This document shows, piece by piece, positions 17,601 to 25,050 of a stretch of DNA of 64,000 bases. Source of the stretch: Gemmata sp051859125. Lineage in GTDB: Bacteria; Planctomycetota; Planctomycetia; Gemmatales; Gemmataceae. The notes beneath the pieces were generated by a model that ran no database searches, had not been told where the DNA came from, and saw only the letters and a list, made by a program, of their open reading frames with translations. Where the stretch lies: assembly GCF_051859125.1 (NCBI RefSeq), contig NZ_JBHYGG010000146.1:8338-72337 (forward strand). Direction: 5' to 3'. The stretch's first letter is position 1; every line of letters begins with the position of its first letter. A program made the translations under genes and the position numbers.

Positions 17601-18164
17601 GTTGCCCGAGCCGTCCACGGCGGCCGCGTCGATGGTCGCCTCGTAGGGGTCGCGGATCAGGTCGTTGCTCGTCTCCGTGGGCCACCGGGCCAGGTTGAGC
17701 ATCTGGTCACCGGCGAACACCTGGTTCGACTGGGAGTTCGACGTGTAGTTCCACGGCATGCTGGCCCGGTACACCGCCCCGCCCACGCTGGTCCAACTGG
17801 TCAGCGCGTCGGTCCCGTCGATCGTGACCACGTCGTTGTTGAACGGCCGGTAGGTGATGCCCGCGGAACTGGTGCCCGAGTTGGCCGGAGTCACCGTCTC
17901 CCGGTAGGTGCCGGCCTTGACGTAGACGGTGTCCCCGGGTTGGGCGAGGTCGGCCGCCCGCTGGATCGTCTGGAGGGGATTGTTGACGTCCTGCCCGGTG
18001 TTGGCCGGGGCGTTCGACCCGCTCGGGGCGACGTACAAGCTCGCCGGGACCTCCCGGTCTTCGAGCTGGGTGACGGTCAGGCAGGACCACCGGCGGGGCG
18101 GAGCCGCGACCGGCGAGGGGTTCGACCAGCGACGCCACCACGCACGCGTTCCGCGACTTGCCAT
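14604..18164 (-). CDS. Secreted right-handed beta-helix protein with FN3 and CBM6 domains
   Basis: 1186-residue surface or extracellular protein. Residues 1-45 hold a basic start and the LEDREVPA motif typical of planctomycete exported proteins. From about 45 to 690 is a right-handed parallel beta-helix of the pectate-lyase/GH141-like type (TIQRAADLAQPGDTVYVKAG, MLNLARWPTE, repeated NVIYDV / HDISYNTIYNS turns). An FN3 domain at about 700-790 precedes a CBM6-like sugar-binding module (FFPGLYDAQSGTLVAYGAGN to VFLVFSG). A second FN3 domain (about 920-1010) and a terminal beta-sandwich (SDWYRPQNYAGESRAV, YVYGYSFALDAGKTVQSV) follow. Likely role: binding and cleaving an acidic or branched polysaccharide. 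The ATG at 18164 has GGAG eight bases upstream. Confidence 0.88.
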   Translation of the reverse strand: MASRGTRAWWRRWSNPSPVAAPPRRWSCLTVTQLEDREVPASLYVAPSGSNAPANTGQDVNNPLQTIQRAADLAQPGDTVYVKAGTYRETVTPANSGTSSAGITYRPFNNDVVTIDGTDALTSWTSVGGAVYRASMPWNYTSNSQSNQVFAGDQMLNLARWPTETSNDLIRDPYEATIDAAAVDGSGNLVITDAEFGREAAARWVGAKVWVNLSHNGHDGQGQTGTVVSAAGNTITVSGIDTRGVTSGNPNQPWGVGPGTRYYLFDPTAAALGNSGGVAAGIDPGEWWYDSANSQLYVHLPDDSAPASADGTPTTVEAKRRSFGFDLSGKSYVTVQGFNLFGTSLTTDNQGDRRTNNGTYGGNVAPAHHLTIAGITAKYVTHFTDLAGNYQMQWLQQSGLQISGSHITLRDSTIQYSAGSGVSVFGRNNTVTNNVIYDVNYQATEAGALNTGRTYAPGLVTSWDHDISYNTIYNSPQQGINFRALVNSANSRTNSLARIHHNVIHDVMLRTFDSGAIDQFGSDGQWVRIDHNVIYNIPGSTNMGIYVDFGKRYVIDHNTVYNVRNPIEINWTNADQNQDVDIFNNVGLSDLPTGRGINNGFGGVNPGNRVRNNVVTAGVGGHTSGATVSNNLTATIHDALFTNPRQADYSLAAGASAAINQGADVSPYNDPLSGAPDIGAFERGTTAWTAGSSLAGTAPAVPTGLSVTPVSSSQNNLAWTDNAATEKSYTVLRSADGGLFWQEVVRLPANTTAYVDTDLRGLQYQYRVRADRSTYSNTATGGIRLAGQTFFPGLYDAQSGTLVAYGAGNGALGGTSPGSWARYNQIDFGASGSVTSVTANFTSGSAGSTITVRLDSVTGPVAATITSANGTWQPQTRTAAVSGASGVRDVFLVFSGWGTANMSSFAFGPAAAFPADRPAAPSNFAATAPSVGQVNLSWTNPTSGFGPDGTKVERSTDGRTWVQIARVSGAATSYSDTTVAAGTRYLYRVRGANRFGDSAYSRFRAVTAPAAASVDLTAAFNRVGIVTDGTRFSGGLDGVGYALSANLLGQTVAWGGAAFALGAADRNNVVSATGQTVALPGGTFSALRVLATGVMGNQSNQAFVVRYTDGTSRTFTQSVSDWYRPQNYAGESRAVSMPYRNTAAGGKDQRAFYVYGYSFALDAGKTVQSVTLPRNSNVEVLAMTLV

Positions 18165-18543
18165 GGACAGACTCCGGTGAGAGGGGAGAGACGGGCCGCC
18201 GGCGCGAACGGCCACGCGGCCCGGAATCGGGCCGGTGCCGACGGGGAAGCCACTCAGGACGAAGAACTGCGGCTGAAGTGCAAGGGTGGCCCAGTTGTTT
18301 CGTCGCTACCAGCATCCTCTGTCAACCGAGGCGTTTGCCCGACACCAGAGGCTTGAATATTTCCGCCCGGAGCGGGATTTTTCCTCCGAGACCCGGGACA
18401 AGACGAACGGGGCGGGCACTGGCCGGCACCTGCGACGCGCGGGTCCGTCGGGACCTCGTGGGCGGGTTCGGAAGTGGGGGCGAGGTGCAGAACGGGACGA
18501 GGTAGTGGGAGGTCACGCCAGACAATTTCGTGGCGATCGGAAC

Positions 18544-21500
18544 TCACGGAGCGTCGGGGGCTTCCCAGATCCGGACTGTACCGTCGGCGGACGCCGATGC
18601 GATGAGTCGGCCGTCGGCGGAGAACGCGACCGAGACGACCGCGCCCTCGTGACCGCTCAGGGTCAGCACCTCCTGGCCGATCGCCGCGTCCCAGAGTTTG
18701 ACGGTGCCGTCCTCCCCGCCGATTGCCAGCCGTGTGCCGTCCGGGCTGAACGCGGCGGTCAGAACGCCCCGCGTGTGCCCGCGGAGCGTGAGCTGCGGTT
18801 CCGCACCCCGGCCCCGACAGAGACTCCCCACGTCCCACAGCCTGGTCGTGTAGTCCCAACTGGCGGTGGCGAGTCGCTGCCCGTCCGGGCTGAACGCCAG
18901 GGCGGAGACGAGCTGCTTGTGGGCTGGCACGGAGGCGAGTTCCGTTCCGTCGGCCGCGTTGTACAGCGTCACCGTCCGGTTCCGGGCTGTTGCGAGCAAC
19001 GTCCCGCCCCGCCCGAACGTCGCCGCACGGAGCTTCTCTGAAGAGTCGCCCGCCATCCGGCCGACGATCTTGCCGGCCGCGAGGTTCCACAACGCGACGC
19101 GGTCCTGCGGGCCGTTCGAGGCGGCGGGGGCGGCGATCCGGGTGCCGTCCGGGGAGAGGGCGAGAGCGGCGGCGGGCGGGCTGGTCTTCAGGACGAGGAT
19201 GGGGAAGGCAGGAGAGATGGTTCCGGCCGGGCCGACGGACCAGAGGCGGACGGTACCGTCCTGCTCGCCGGTGGCGACCACCGACCCGTCGGCCCGGGCG
19301 GCCATCCCGACCACACGGTCGCCGTCCGTCGAGACCTCGTCGATCTTCGTCCCGCCCGGGTGCCAAACCGTCACCGTCGGCCGAACCGGGCCGCCGGGCT
19401 CGGGTCGGTCGGAGGCCGCGACCACGGTCCCGCCCGGCCCGAACGCGACCCCGACCAGCGGGCCGGGGGCGACGAGGACCGTAGACTGTGGGTCGGCCCC
19501 GGGGTCCCAGACCTTCACGGTCTGGTCCGAGCTGGTGGACGCCAGCCGGCGGCCGTCGGGGCTGTACGCGACCCCGTTCGCGGCCCTGAGGTGCCCCCGG
19601 AACGCCCGCGCAACCTGCCCCGTTTTCAGGTCCCAGACCCGAACGATTCCGTCGCCGCCGGCCGTGGCCAGCGAAGACCCGCCCGGTGCGAACGCGACCC
19701 CGCTCACCCGGTCCCGGTGGCCCGCGAGGGTCGCCACGCGGCCGCCTGTGGCGGCGTCCCACACGACCGCCGTCCGGTCCCACGAGGCGGACGCCAGCCG
19801 CGTCCCGTCCGGACTGTACGCGAGCCCGGTGATCGGCCGGCCGTGGCCGACGAGCTTCCGCTCCAGGACGCCGGCCTCCGTGTCCCACACGACGATCAAC
19901 CCGGGTCGAGTCCCGTCCGGCCCGAGGGCCGGCGGGCGGAGCAGCCCGGTCCCGACCGCGACGCGCCTGCCGTCCGGGTGGAAGGCGACCCCGACGGCGG
20001 CCGAGGGAAGGTCCCGGAGGCTGGCCAGGCCGCTCCCGGTTCGGGTGTCCCAGACCCACACCCTCCCCGGGCGGCTGTTCTCGGCCGCGATGTGCCAGGT
20101 CGGGTCGCCGGTGCCGGCCGCGAGCCGGCTGCCGTCCGGGCTGAACGACAGGGCGTACACCGCGGCCCCCGGGCCGCGCCCCTCCGGAGTGCCGGGGGCC
20201 GGGGCCGGCTCGCGGGGGCCGGGCGACCGGGGCGCGCCGCCGAGCGGCTTCCACTGCCGAAGGAGGCGGCCGGTGTCGGCCTCGAAGAGCCGGACCACCC
20301 CCTCGCCGCCGCCGAGGGCGATTGTGCCGCCCGGCCCCCAGGCCACGCAGTACGTGCCCAAGTTGTCCGGCGGCAGCAGTTCCCGGACCGGGCGGCCGGT
20401 GTCCGCGTCCCAGACGCGGGCGGACCCGTCCCACGACGTCGACACCAGCCGCCGCCCGTCCGGGCTGTACGCGACCCCGGCGACGGAGTACTCCGGCCCG
20501 CCCGGCGGGCTGTGCGGGATGGTCAGGACGTCGCGGCGGAGCAAGCTCCGGAGGTGCCGCCACTCCCACCCGCGGAGGTGGGCGGGGCACTCGTCGAGCA
20601 ACTCCCGGACCCGCCCGACGTTGCCGGCGGCCAGCTCCCGCGACGCCAGGGAGAGCCGCTGGGCGTAGGCGATCTGGTCGGCCCGCCGCCGCTGAACGCC
20701 CTCGGCCTCGCGGGCATCGACCACCTCCCGGTAGACGGTCGCGAGCCGCGCGTTGTACCGGGCCGCCACCGCGACCCCGATTAGCGCGAGGGCGGCGACC
20801 GCACTGGCCGCGACGAGGCCCGCGGCGGCCGGCCGGCGGCGGGCCCACCGAGCGGCTCGCTCCCAGGCCGGGACCGGCCGCGCCTCGACCGGCTCGCCGG
20901 CCAGGAACCGGCGGAGGTCGGCGGCCAGCGCCCCGGCGGACTGGTACCGGTCCTTCGGCCGCTTGGCGAGCGCCTTCAGGCAGACCGTTTCCAGGTCCCT
21001 CGGGACGCGGGGGTCGTGCCGCCGGGGCGGCGGCGGCTCCTCGCTCAGCACCTGGTGCAAAAGAACCAGGTCGGTGCCGCGGAACGGCGGCCCGCCGGTC
21101 AGCATCTCGTACAGGACCGCCCCGAGGGCGTACACGTCGGTCCGCGCGTCCACCGCGTGCGCCCGCCCGGCGGCCTGCTCCGGGGACATGTACGCCGGCG
21201 TCCCGAGCACCTGGCCCTCGACGGTCAGGGTCAGCGCCCCGCCGCTCGAGGCCAGGCCGAAGTCGACCACCACCACCCGCCCGGGCGCCCCCCCGGCCCG
21301 GTCCGGGGCGATCATCAGGTTGGCCGGCTTGATGTCCCGGTGGACGGCCCCCCGGGCGTGGGCGTAGTCGAGAGCCTCGGCCGCGTCCGCCGCGACGGCC
21401 GCCGCCTCTCGCGGGGCCAGCCGGCGGCGAGCGAGCAGGGCGCGGAGGGACTCGCCGTCCACGAAGTCCTCGACCAGCGCCGGCACCCCCTCGACGGTGG

Positions 21501-22017
21501 CGACCTCGTGGACGCACACGATCCCCGGGTGCCGGAGTCGGGCCGCGGACCGGGCCTCCCGGTCGAACCGCTCCAGGGCCTCCGCCGAGCCGAGCAGGGC
21601 CGGGTGGGGCACCTTCAGGGCGACCTCCCGGTCGAGCCGGGAGTCGTACGCCCGCCAGACGACCCCACAGGCCCCCTGGCCGACCCGCTCCAGGAGCCGG
21701 AACCGTTCCGCCGCGGCGCCGGCCGGGAACCCGACCCGGGACGCCAGCGCCGCGGACAACGGCCCCGGGTCGAGGCCGACAAAGTGAGGGGCGTAGTCGT
21801 CGGGCGACGGGGCTTCGCCGGCCAACCGGCGGTAGTCGACGTCGAGAGAGATGAGTTCGATGAGGAGGGCGGGGGCGGGCGGGCCGGGCGGCAAAAAGTC
21901 TTCCACCCGGGGGCGCCCGCCGGCCCGCCAGGCCGCCTCAAAGGCGTCGCAGGCCCGGTCGATGGACCGGGTCTGCGACGCCGGCTGGGCGGGGTCGGAC
22001 GGGGGGATGACGCTCAC
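18544..22017 (-). CDS. Membrane Ser/Thr protein kinase with WD40 propellers
   Basis: 1157 residues. After an N-terminal 105 residues the Hanks-type kinase domain spans about 110-370: glycine loop VGQGACGVVWRAY, ATP lysine in VALKVP, catalytic VHRDIKPANLM, DFG in VVVVDFGLAS, and GTPAYMSPEQAAGR. A transmembrane helix (about 395-420, AAGLVAASAVAALALIGVAV) and a coiled linker lead to about 14 WD40 repeats (recurrent YSPDGRRLVSTSWDGSARVW pattern) forming two beta-propellers, probably an extracytoplasmic sensing or scaffold part. The GTG start at 22017 overlaps the sigma factor stop (GTGA), so translation is coupled. This sigma-kinase arrangement is common in planctomycetes and suggests the kinase controls the sigma factor. 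Confidence 0.93.
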   Translation of the reverse strand: MSVIPPSDPAQPASQTRSIDRACDAFEAAWRAGGRPRVEDFLPPGPPAPALLIELISLDVDYRRLAGEAPSPDDYAPHFVGLDPGPLSAALASRVGFPAGAAAERFRLLERVGQGACGVVWRAYDSRLDREVALKVPHPALLGSAEALERFDREARSAARLRHPGIVCVHEVATVEGVPALVEDFVDGESLRALLARRRLAPREAAAVAADAAEALDYAHARGAVHRDIKPANLMIAPDRAGGAPGRVVVVDFGLASSGGALTLTVEGQVLGTPAYMSPEQAAGRAHAVDARTDVYALGAVLYEMLTGGPPFRGTDLVLLHQVLSEEPPPPRRHDPRVPRDLETVCLKALAKRPKDRYQSAGALAADLRRFLAGEPVEARPVPAWERAARWARRRPAAAGLVAASAVAALALIGVAVAARYNARLATVYREVVDAREAEGVQRRRADQIAYAQRLSLASRELAAGNVGRVRELLDECPAHLRGWEWRHLRSLLRRDVLTIPHSPPGGPEYSVAGVAYSPDGRRLVSTSWDGSARVWDADTGRPVRELLPPDNLGTYCVAWGPGGTIALGGGEGVVRLFEADTGRLLRQWKPLGGAPRSPGPREPAPAPGTPEGRGPGAAVYALSFSPDGSRLAAGTGDPTWHIAAENSRPGRVWVWDTRTGSGLASLRDLPSAAVGVAFHPDGRRVAVGTGLLRPPALGPDGTRPGLIVVWDTEAGVLERKLVGHGRPITGLAYSPDGTRLASASWDRTAVVWDAATGGRVATLAGHRDRVSGVAFAPGGSSLATAGGDGIVRVWDLKTGQVARAFRGHLRAANGVAYSPDGRRLASTSSDQTVKVWDPGADPQSTVLVAPGPLVGVAFGPGGTVVAASDRPEPGGPVRPTVTVWHPGGTKIDEVSTDGDRVVGMAARADGSVVATGEQDGTVRLWSVGPAGTISPAFPILVLKTSPPAAALALSPDGTRIAAPAASNGPQDRVALWNLAAGKIVGRMAGDSSEKLRAATFGRGGTLLATARNRTVTLYNAADGTELASVPAHKQLVSALAFSPDGQRLATASWDYTTRLWDVGSLCRGRGAEPQLTLRGHTRGVLTAAFSPDGTRLAIGGEDGTVKLWDAAIGQEVLTLSGHEGAVVSVAFSADGRLIASASADGTVRIWEAPDAP

Positions 22018-22631
22018 CCTTCCCCCCCCGTCCAAACTTGCCGGATGAGGTTGAGCTTCCGCTCGATCGTCCGCGGCACGCACCCGAGCCGGGACGCGAC
22101 CTCCTCGACGGAGTGGCCCTCGAGCCGGAGCTCCGCCACGGCCCGGAGGGCCGGGTCGCCGAGCCGGTCGAGCAGGTCGCGGAGCACGTCCGCGGTTTCG
22201 GCCAGCGCGTCCGGGCCGGGTTCCGGGGAGGGGACGGTGCTCAGGTCGGCGTCGGCCGCCGGGGCCGCGCCCCCGCGCTTGAGCCGGCCGGTCCACGCCG
22301 CCTGATCGCACGCCTTGTTCGACGTGATCGCGGCGAGCAGCGGCCACAGGTCCGCCCGTCCGGCCAGCCGGGGGAACTTCCCGGCGCCGGCCCCCCGGCA
22401 GAAGCTCCGGAACGCGCTCAGGGCAACGTCTTCTTCGTCGGCCACGGCAGTCGGGGTGCCGTGCAGCCGGCGGCGGGCCAGCGTCGTGAGGCTGTGGAAG
22501 TACCGCTGCCACAGCCGGAGGGCCGCGGACGAGTCGCCGGCGCGCACCCCCGCGATCCAGCGGGTGACGGAGCCGCGGGACGCGTCCTGCGCGGCCGGCG
22601 GCCGCGCCTCGGGAGAGGGATCCGTCGACAT
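22014..22631 (-). CDS. ECF-type RNA polymerase sigma factor
   Basis: 205-residue sigma-70-family factor of the extracytoplasmic-function type. Region 2 lies at about 25-100 (WQRYFHSLTTLARRRLHG, EDVALSAFRSFCRG), an alanine/proline linker follows, and region 4 at about 145-200 contains LRAVAELRLEGHSVEEVASR and the recognition helix PRTIERKLNLIRQVW. It recruits RNA polymerase to a specific promoter set not identifiable here. The next gene, a WD40 kinase, overlaps its stop codon by 4 bp, so the two are expressed together. No anti-sigma factor is encoded nearby, consistent with control by kinase phosphorylation as proposed for planctomycete ECF-STK groups. Confidence 0.9.
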   Translation of the reverse strand: MSTDPSPEARPPAAQDASRGSVTRWIAGVRAGDSSAALRLWQRYFHSLTTLARRRLHGTPTAVADEEDVALSAFRSFCRGAGAGKFPRLAGRADLWPLLAAITSNKACDQAAWTGRLKRGGAAPAADADLSTVPSPEPGPDALAETADVLRDLLDRLGDPALRAVAELRLEGHSVEEVASRLGCVPRTIERKLNLIRQVWTGGEG

Positions 22632-22934
22632 GGCCGGACCCGAGTTGAAGGTGGGCCGCCTCGGGGTCGTGGAATCGGGTGCATTCTAAGTCCACACCCC
22701 GGTCGGTGCAACCGGACCCGGGGGCGGGGTGCGGAAAAGCGGGAAATCGTGTCGGGCGGCAGAGCCGCTTGCCGGAGTGTCATGAGGGACGCCGGGAGTG
22801 GCGTCATCGTCCCGCTGCGCGGCCGCCGGGCGATTCCACTTTCGCCCCTGTTGTGCTGGCGCACTCATGTCTCGCGGTGGTCCGTCTGTGCGGTGCCCTC
22901 GCTCAGTCCATTGATCCTCATCAGAGGCCGTCCC

Positions 22935-24112
22935 ATGCAAAGCCGTTCTCCACGCCGTGCGTTCACGCTGATCGAGTTGCTGGTCGTCATCGCCATCATC
23001 GCCATTCTGATCGGGCTGCTCCTCCCGGCCGTGCAAAAGGTCCGGGAGGCCGCCGCCCGCCTGCAGTGCACCAACAACGTGAAGCAGGTCGCCCTGGGTG
23101 TCCACAGCGCCCNNNNNNNNNNNNNNNNNNNNNNNNNNNNNNNNNNNNNNNNNNNNNNNNNNNNNNNNNNNNNNNNNNNNNNNNNNNNNNNNNNNNNNNN
23201 NNNNNNNNNNNNCGCCTGCAGTGCACCAACAACGTGAAGCAGGTCGCCCTGGGTGTCCACAGCGCCCACGACACGCTGGGCCGGCTCCCCCCGGTGGCCG
23301 GGTTCAGCTACGGGGGCGCGTACTGCGCCCCGTTCTTCTTCCACGTGCTCCCGTTCGTCGAGCAGCGGAACGTGTGGGGCGCGGCCACGGCCGTGCCCGG
23401 CGGCGGGGTGATCCCGCTGTGGAACACGCCCGGGCCCGGGGGCGCCGGGTACCTGCGGCAGACCCGGGTCAAGACGTACCAGTGCCCGTCGGACGCGACC
23501 ATCGGGACCAACCCGGCGGGCGACTGGACCCCGGGCGACGCGAGCTACGCGCCGAACTTCCAGGTGTTCGGGAACCCGAACTTCAACGCGGGCACCACCG
23601 TGCACGCGGACTGGGACGGGATGACGACCCTGACCGCGATCACCGACGGGACCTCGAACACCATCGCGGTCGCGGAGAAGCTCGCGTACTGCCCCGGGAC
23701 CGCGGGCAACGGCGGGGCCACGTTCGCCCCGATGAACGGGGCGCACCAGCACGGCGGGTCGTGGTGGCTGCGGGGCGTGTACAACTCGGGCACGGTCAGC
23801 GGCACGTCGCCCCCGTCGGCCACCGACAGCTACCCCGGGGACCGCGTGTCGCCCGTGTTCGGCGGCGGCCGGGGGGGCGACGGGACCCTGTGGTACACCG
23901 GGGCGAACGCCAAGCCGACCGTGTTCGGGATCCCCAAGGGGAACACCACGTCCGGCCCGTGCGACCGCGGGCTCGCGTCGTCCCCGCACACCGGCCTCAT
24001 CGTCGTCGGGCTGTGCGACGGGAGCGTGCGGAGCGTCAGCTCGGGGATCGACGCCCCGACGTGGTGGGCCGCCTGCACCCGCAACGGCGGCGAGCCCGCC
24101 GGCAACTGGTGA
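22935..24112 (+). CDS. DUF1559 pseudopilin-like protein, interrupted by an assembly gap
   Basis: Planctomycete DUF1559 protein, a type-II-secretion pseudopilin-like surface protein of unknown role. The start RRAFTLIELLVVIAIIAILI is a classic prepilin N-terminus (cleavage and methylation before FTLIE) followed by GLLLPAVQKVREAAAR. After the gap come FFFHVLPFVEQ, YQCPSDA, DGTSNTIAVAEK, HTGLIVVGLCDGSVRSVS and the family end TWWAACTRNGGEPAGNW. A run of 100 Ns (23113-23212) sits after codon 59. Because the 55 bases either side of the Ns are identical, removing one copy and the Ns restores one continuous frame of 340 codons. With the Ns in place the two halves are out of frame. Confidence 0.9.
23058..23267. 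other. Assembly gap (100 Ns) flanked by identical 55-mers
   Basis: Bases 23058-23112 and 23213-23267 are the same 55-bp sequence (starting CGCCTGCAGTGCACC, ending CACAGCGCCC), separated by exactly 100 Ns. Two contigs that end on one shared k-mer and are joined by a nominal gap look like this. The repeat is therefore most likely one copy in the genome. Confidence 0.85.
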
Positions 24113-24634
24113 TGCGCGCACCCCGTTTCCGCCCGTCCGACCCGAAGGAACCTGTCTGCGCGTCGCCCCCCGCTCGCTTGTTGCGCCCTTGCCCTCTCCA
24201 CCCTTTTCGGCGGGGGTGGGGCGCCGGCAGCCGAAGGCGACGCCCCCTCCCGACCAGCGCGGCCCGCGGGACCGACACCAGGGCCGCAGCACGCACGCCG
24301 GTTCGGACGCGTCCGGTTTGCGAGTGGGGCGTTCCTTGCTCCTCGGGTGGGTTCCGAGTACCGGAGGTCGGTCCCGCGGGCTGGGCGGGCAGTCCGCGAC
24401 GAGGTCCAGCAGGTGCTGCACTCCGTGGAAATGCGTAAGGGCTACCGGACAGAACCCCGGCGACCTCAGGCACTCGGCACACGGCGTGGGCCGTTCCGGG
24501 GTTGCGCGACGGCCGGGGGCGTGCCGGAGACTCCGGTCCGCGGGTCCCGAGCCGGCGGTTTCGACCGCCGGGCCGGTGAGGTGCGGCGCGAGCGTCTGTG
24601 CGGCGGGTCGGGGGAGGGGTCTCCGCAACCGACG

Positions 24635-24770
24635 CCGACTCCTCGCGAAGGCGCCCGACTCCTCGCGAACGTGCCCGACTCTTCGCGAACGAGGGGGAGA
24701 GCCCCGCACACGACCCCCGACTCCTCGCGAGCGAGGGGGAGGCCTCGCGAACGCGCCCGACACTCCGCAC
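24635..24770. repeat. Imperfect tandem repeats built on CCGACTCCTCGCGAA
   Basis: About five degenerate units of 20-40 bp follow one another, each with a GACTC(C/T)TCGCGA core and a variable GC-rich tail (for example at 24637, 24657, 24677 and 24718). They sit in a 940-bp gene-free stretch (24113-25050). Units and spacers are too variable for a CRISPR array. TCGCGA is itself a palindrome. No protein frame through them is convincing. Confidence 0.6.
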
Positions 24771-25050
24771 GAACCGCTCGCGTCGAGCACGAATCCGGGT
24801 CTCAACTGCTCCGCAGCGGACCCACCGAGACGCGCGTCTGGCACGCCTCGGGGTGCTCCACCGGGACCGGGGGTTTGCCCATCAGACCTGAGCGGTCGAG
24901 GATCGTTGCGGCCGGCGTGCGAGGCCGGCTCCTTCGCGAATGAGGAGCGGAACCACCGCCCACGCGGGCGGCTTCACCCACCAGACGCCGTGGGAGGCGG
25001 GGCGGGCGGGTGCTCCGGCCCCCGGGTGGGCATGTGGCGGTCCCGGGGCC

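Noticed and set aside
18254..21517. 1087-codon minus-strand frame overlapping the WD40 kinase
   Set aside because: Out-of-frame shadow of the kinase; arginine/glycine-rich throughout, whereas the other frame has all kinase and WD40 motifs.
23058..23267. Genuine tandem duplication within the DUF1559 gene
   Set aside because: A 55-bp identity at both edges of exactly 100 Ns is far better explained by contig joining.
24635..24770. CRISPR array
   Set aside because: Units vary in sequence and length, spacers are not distinct, and no cas genes are present.
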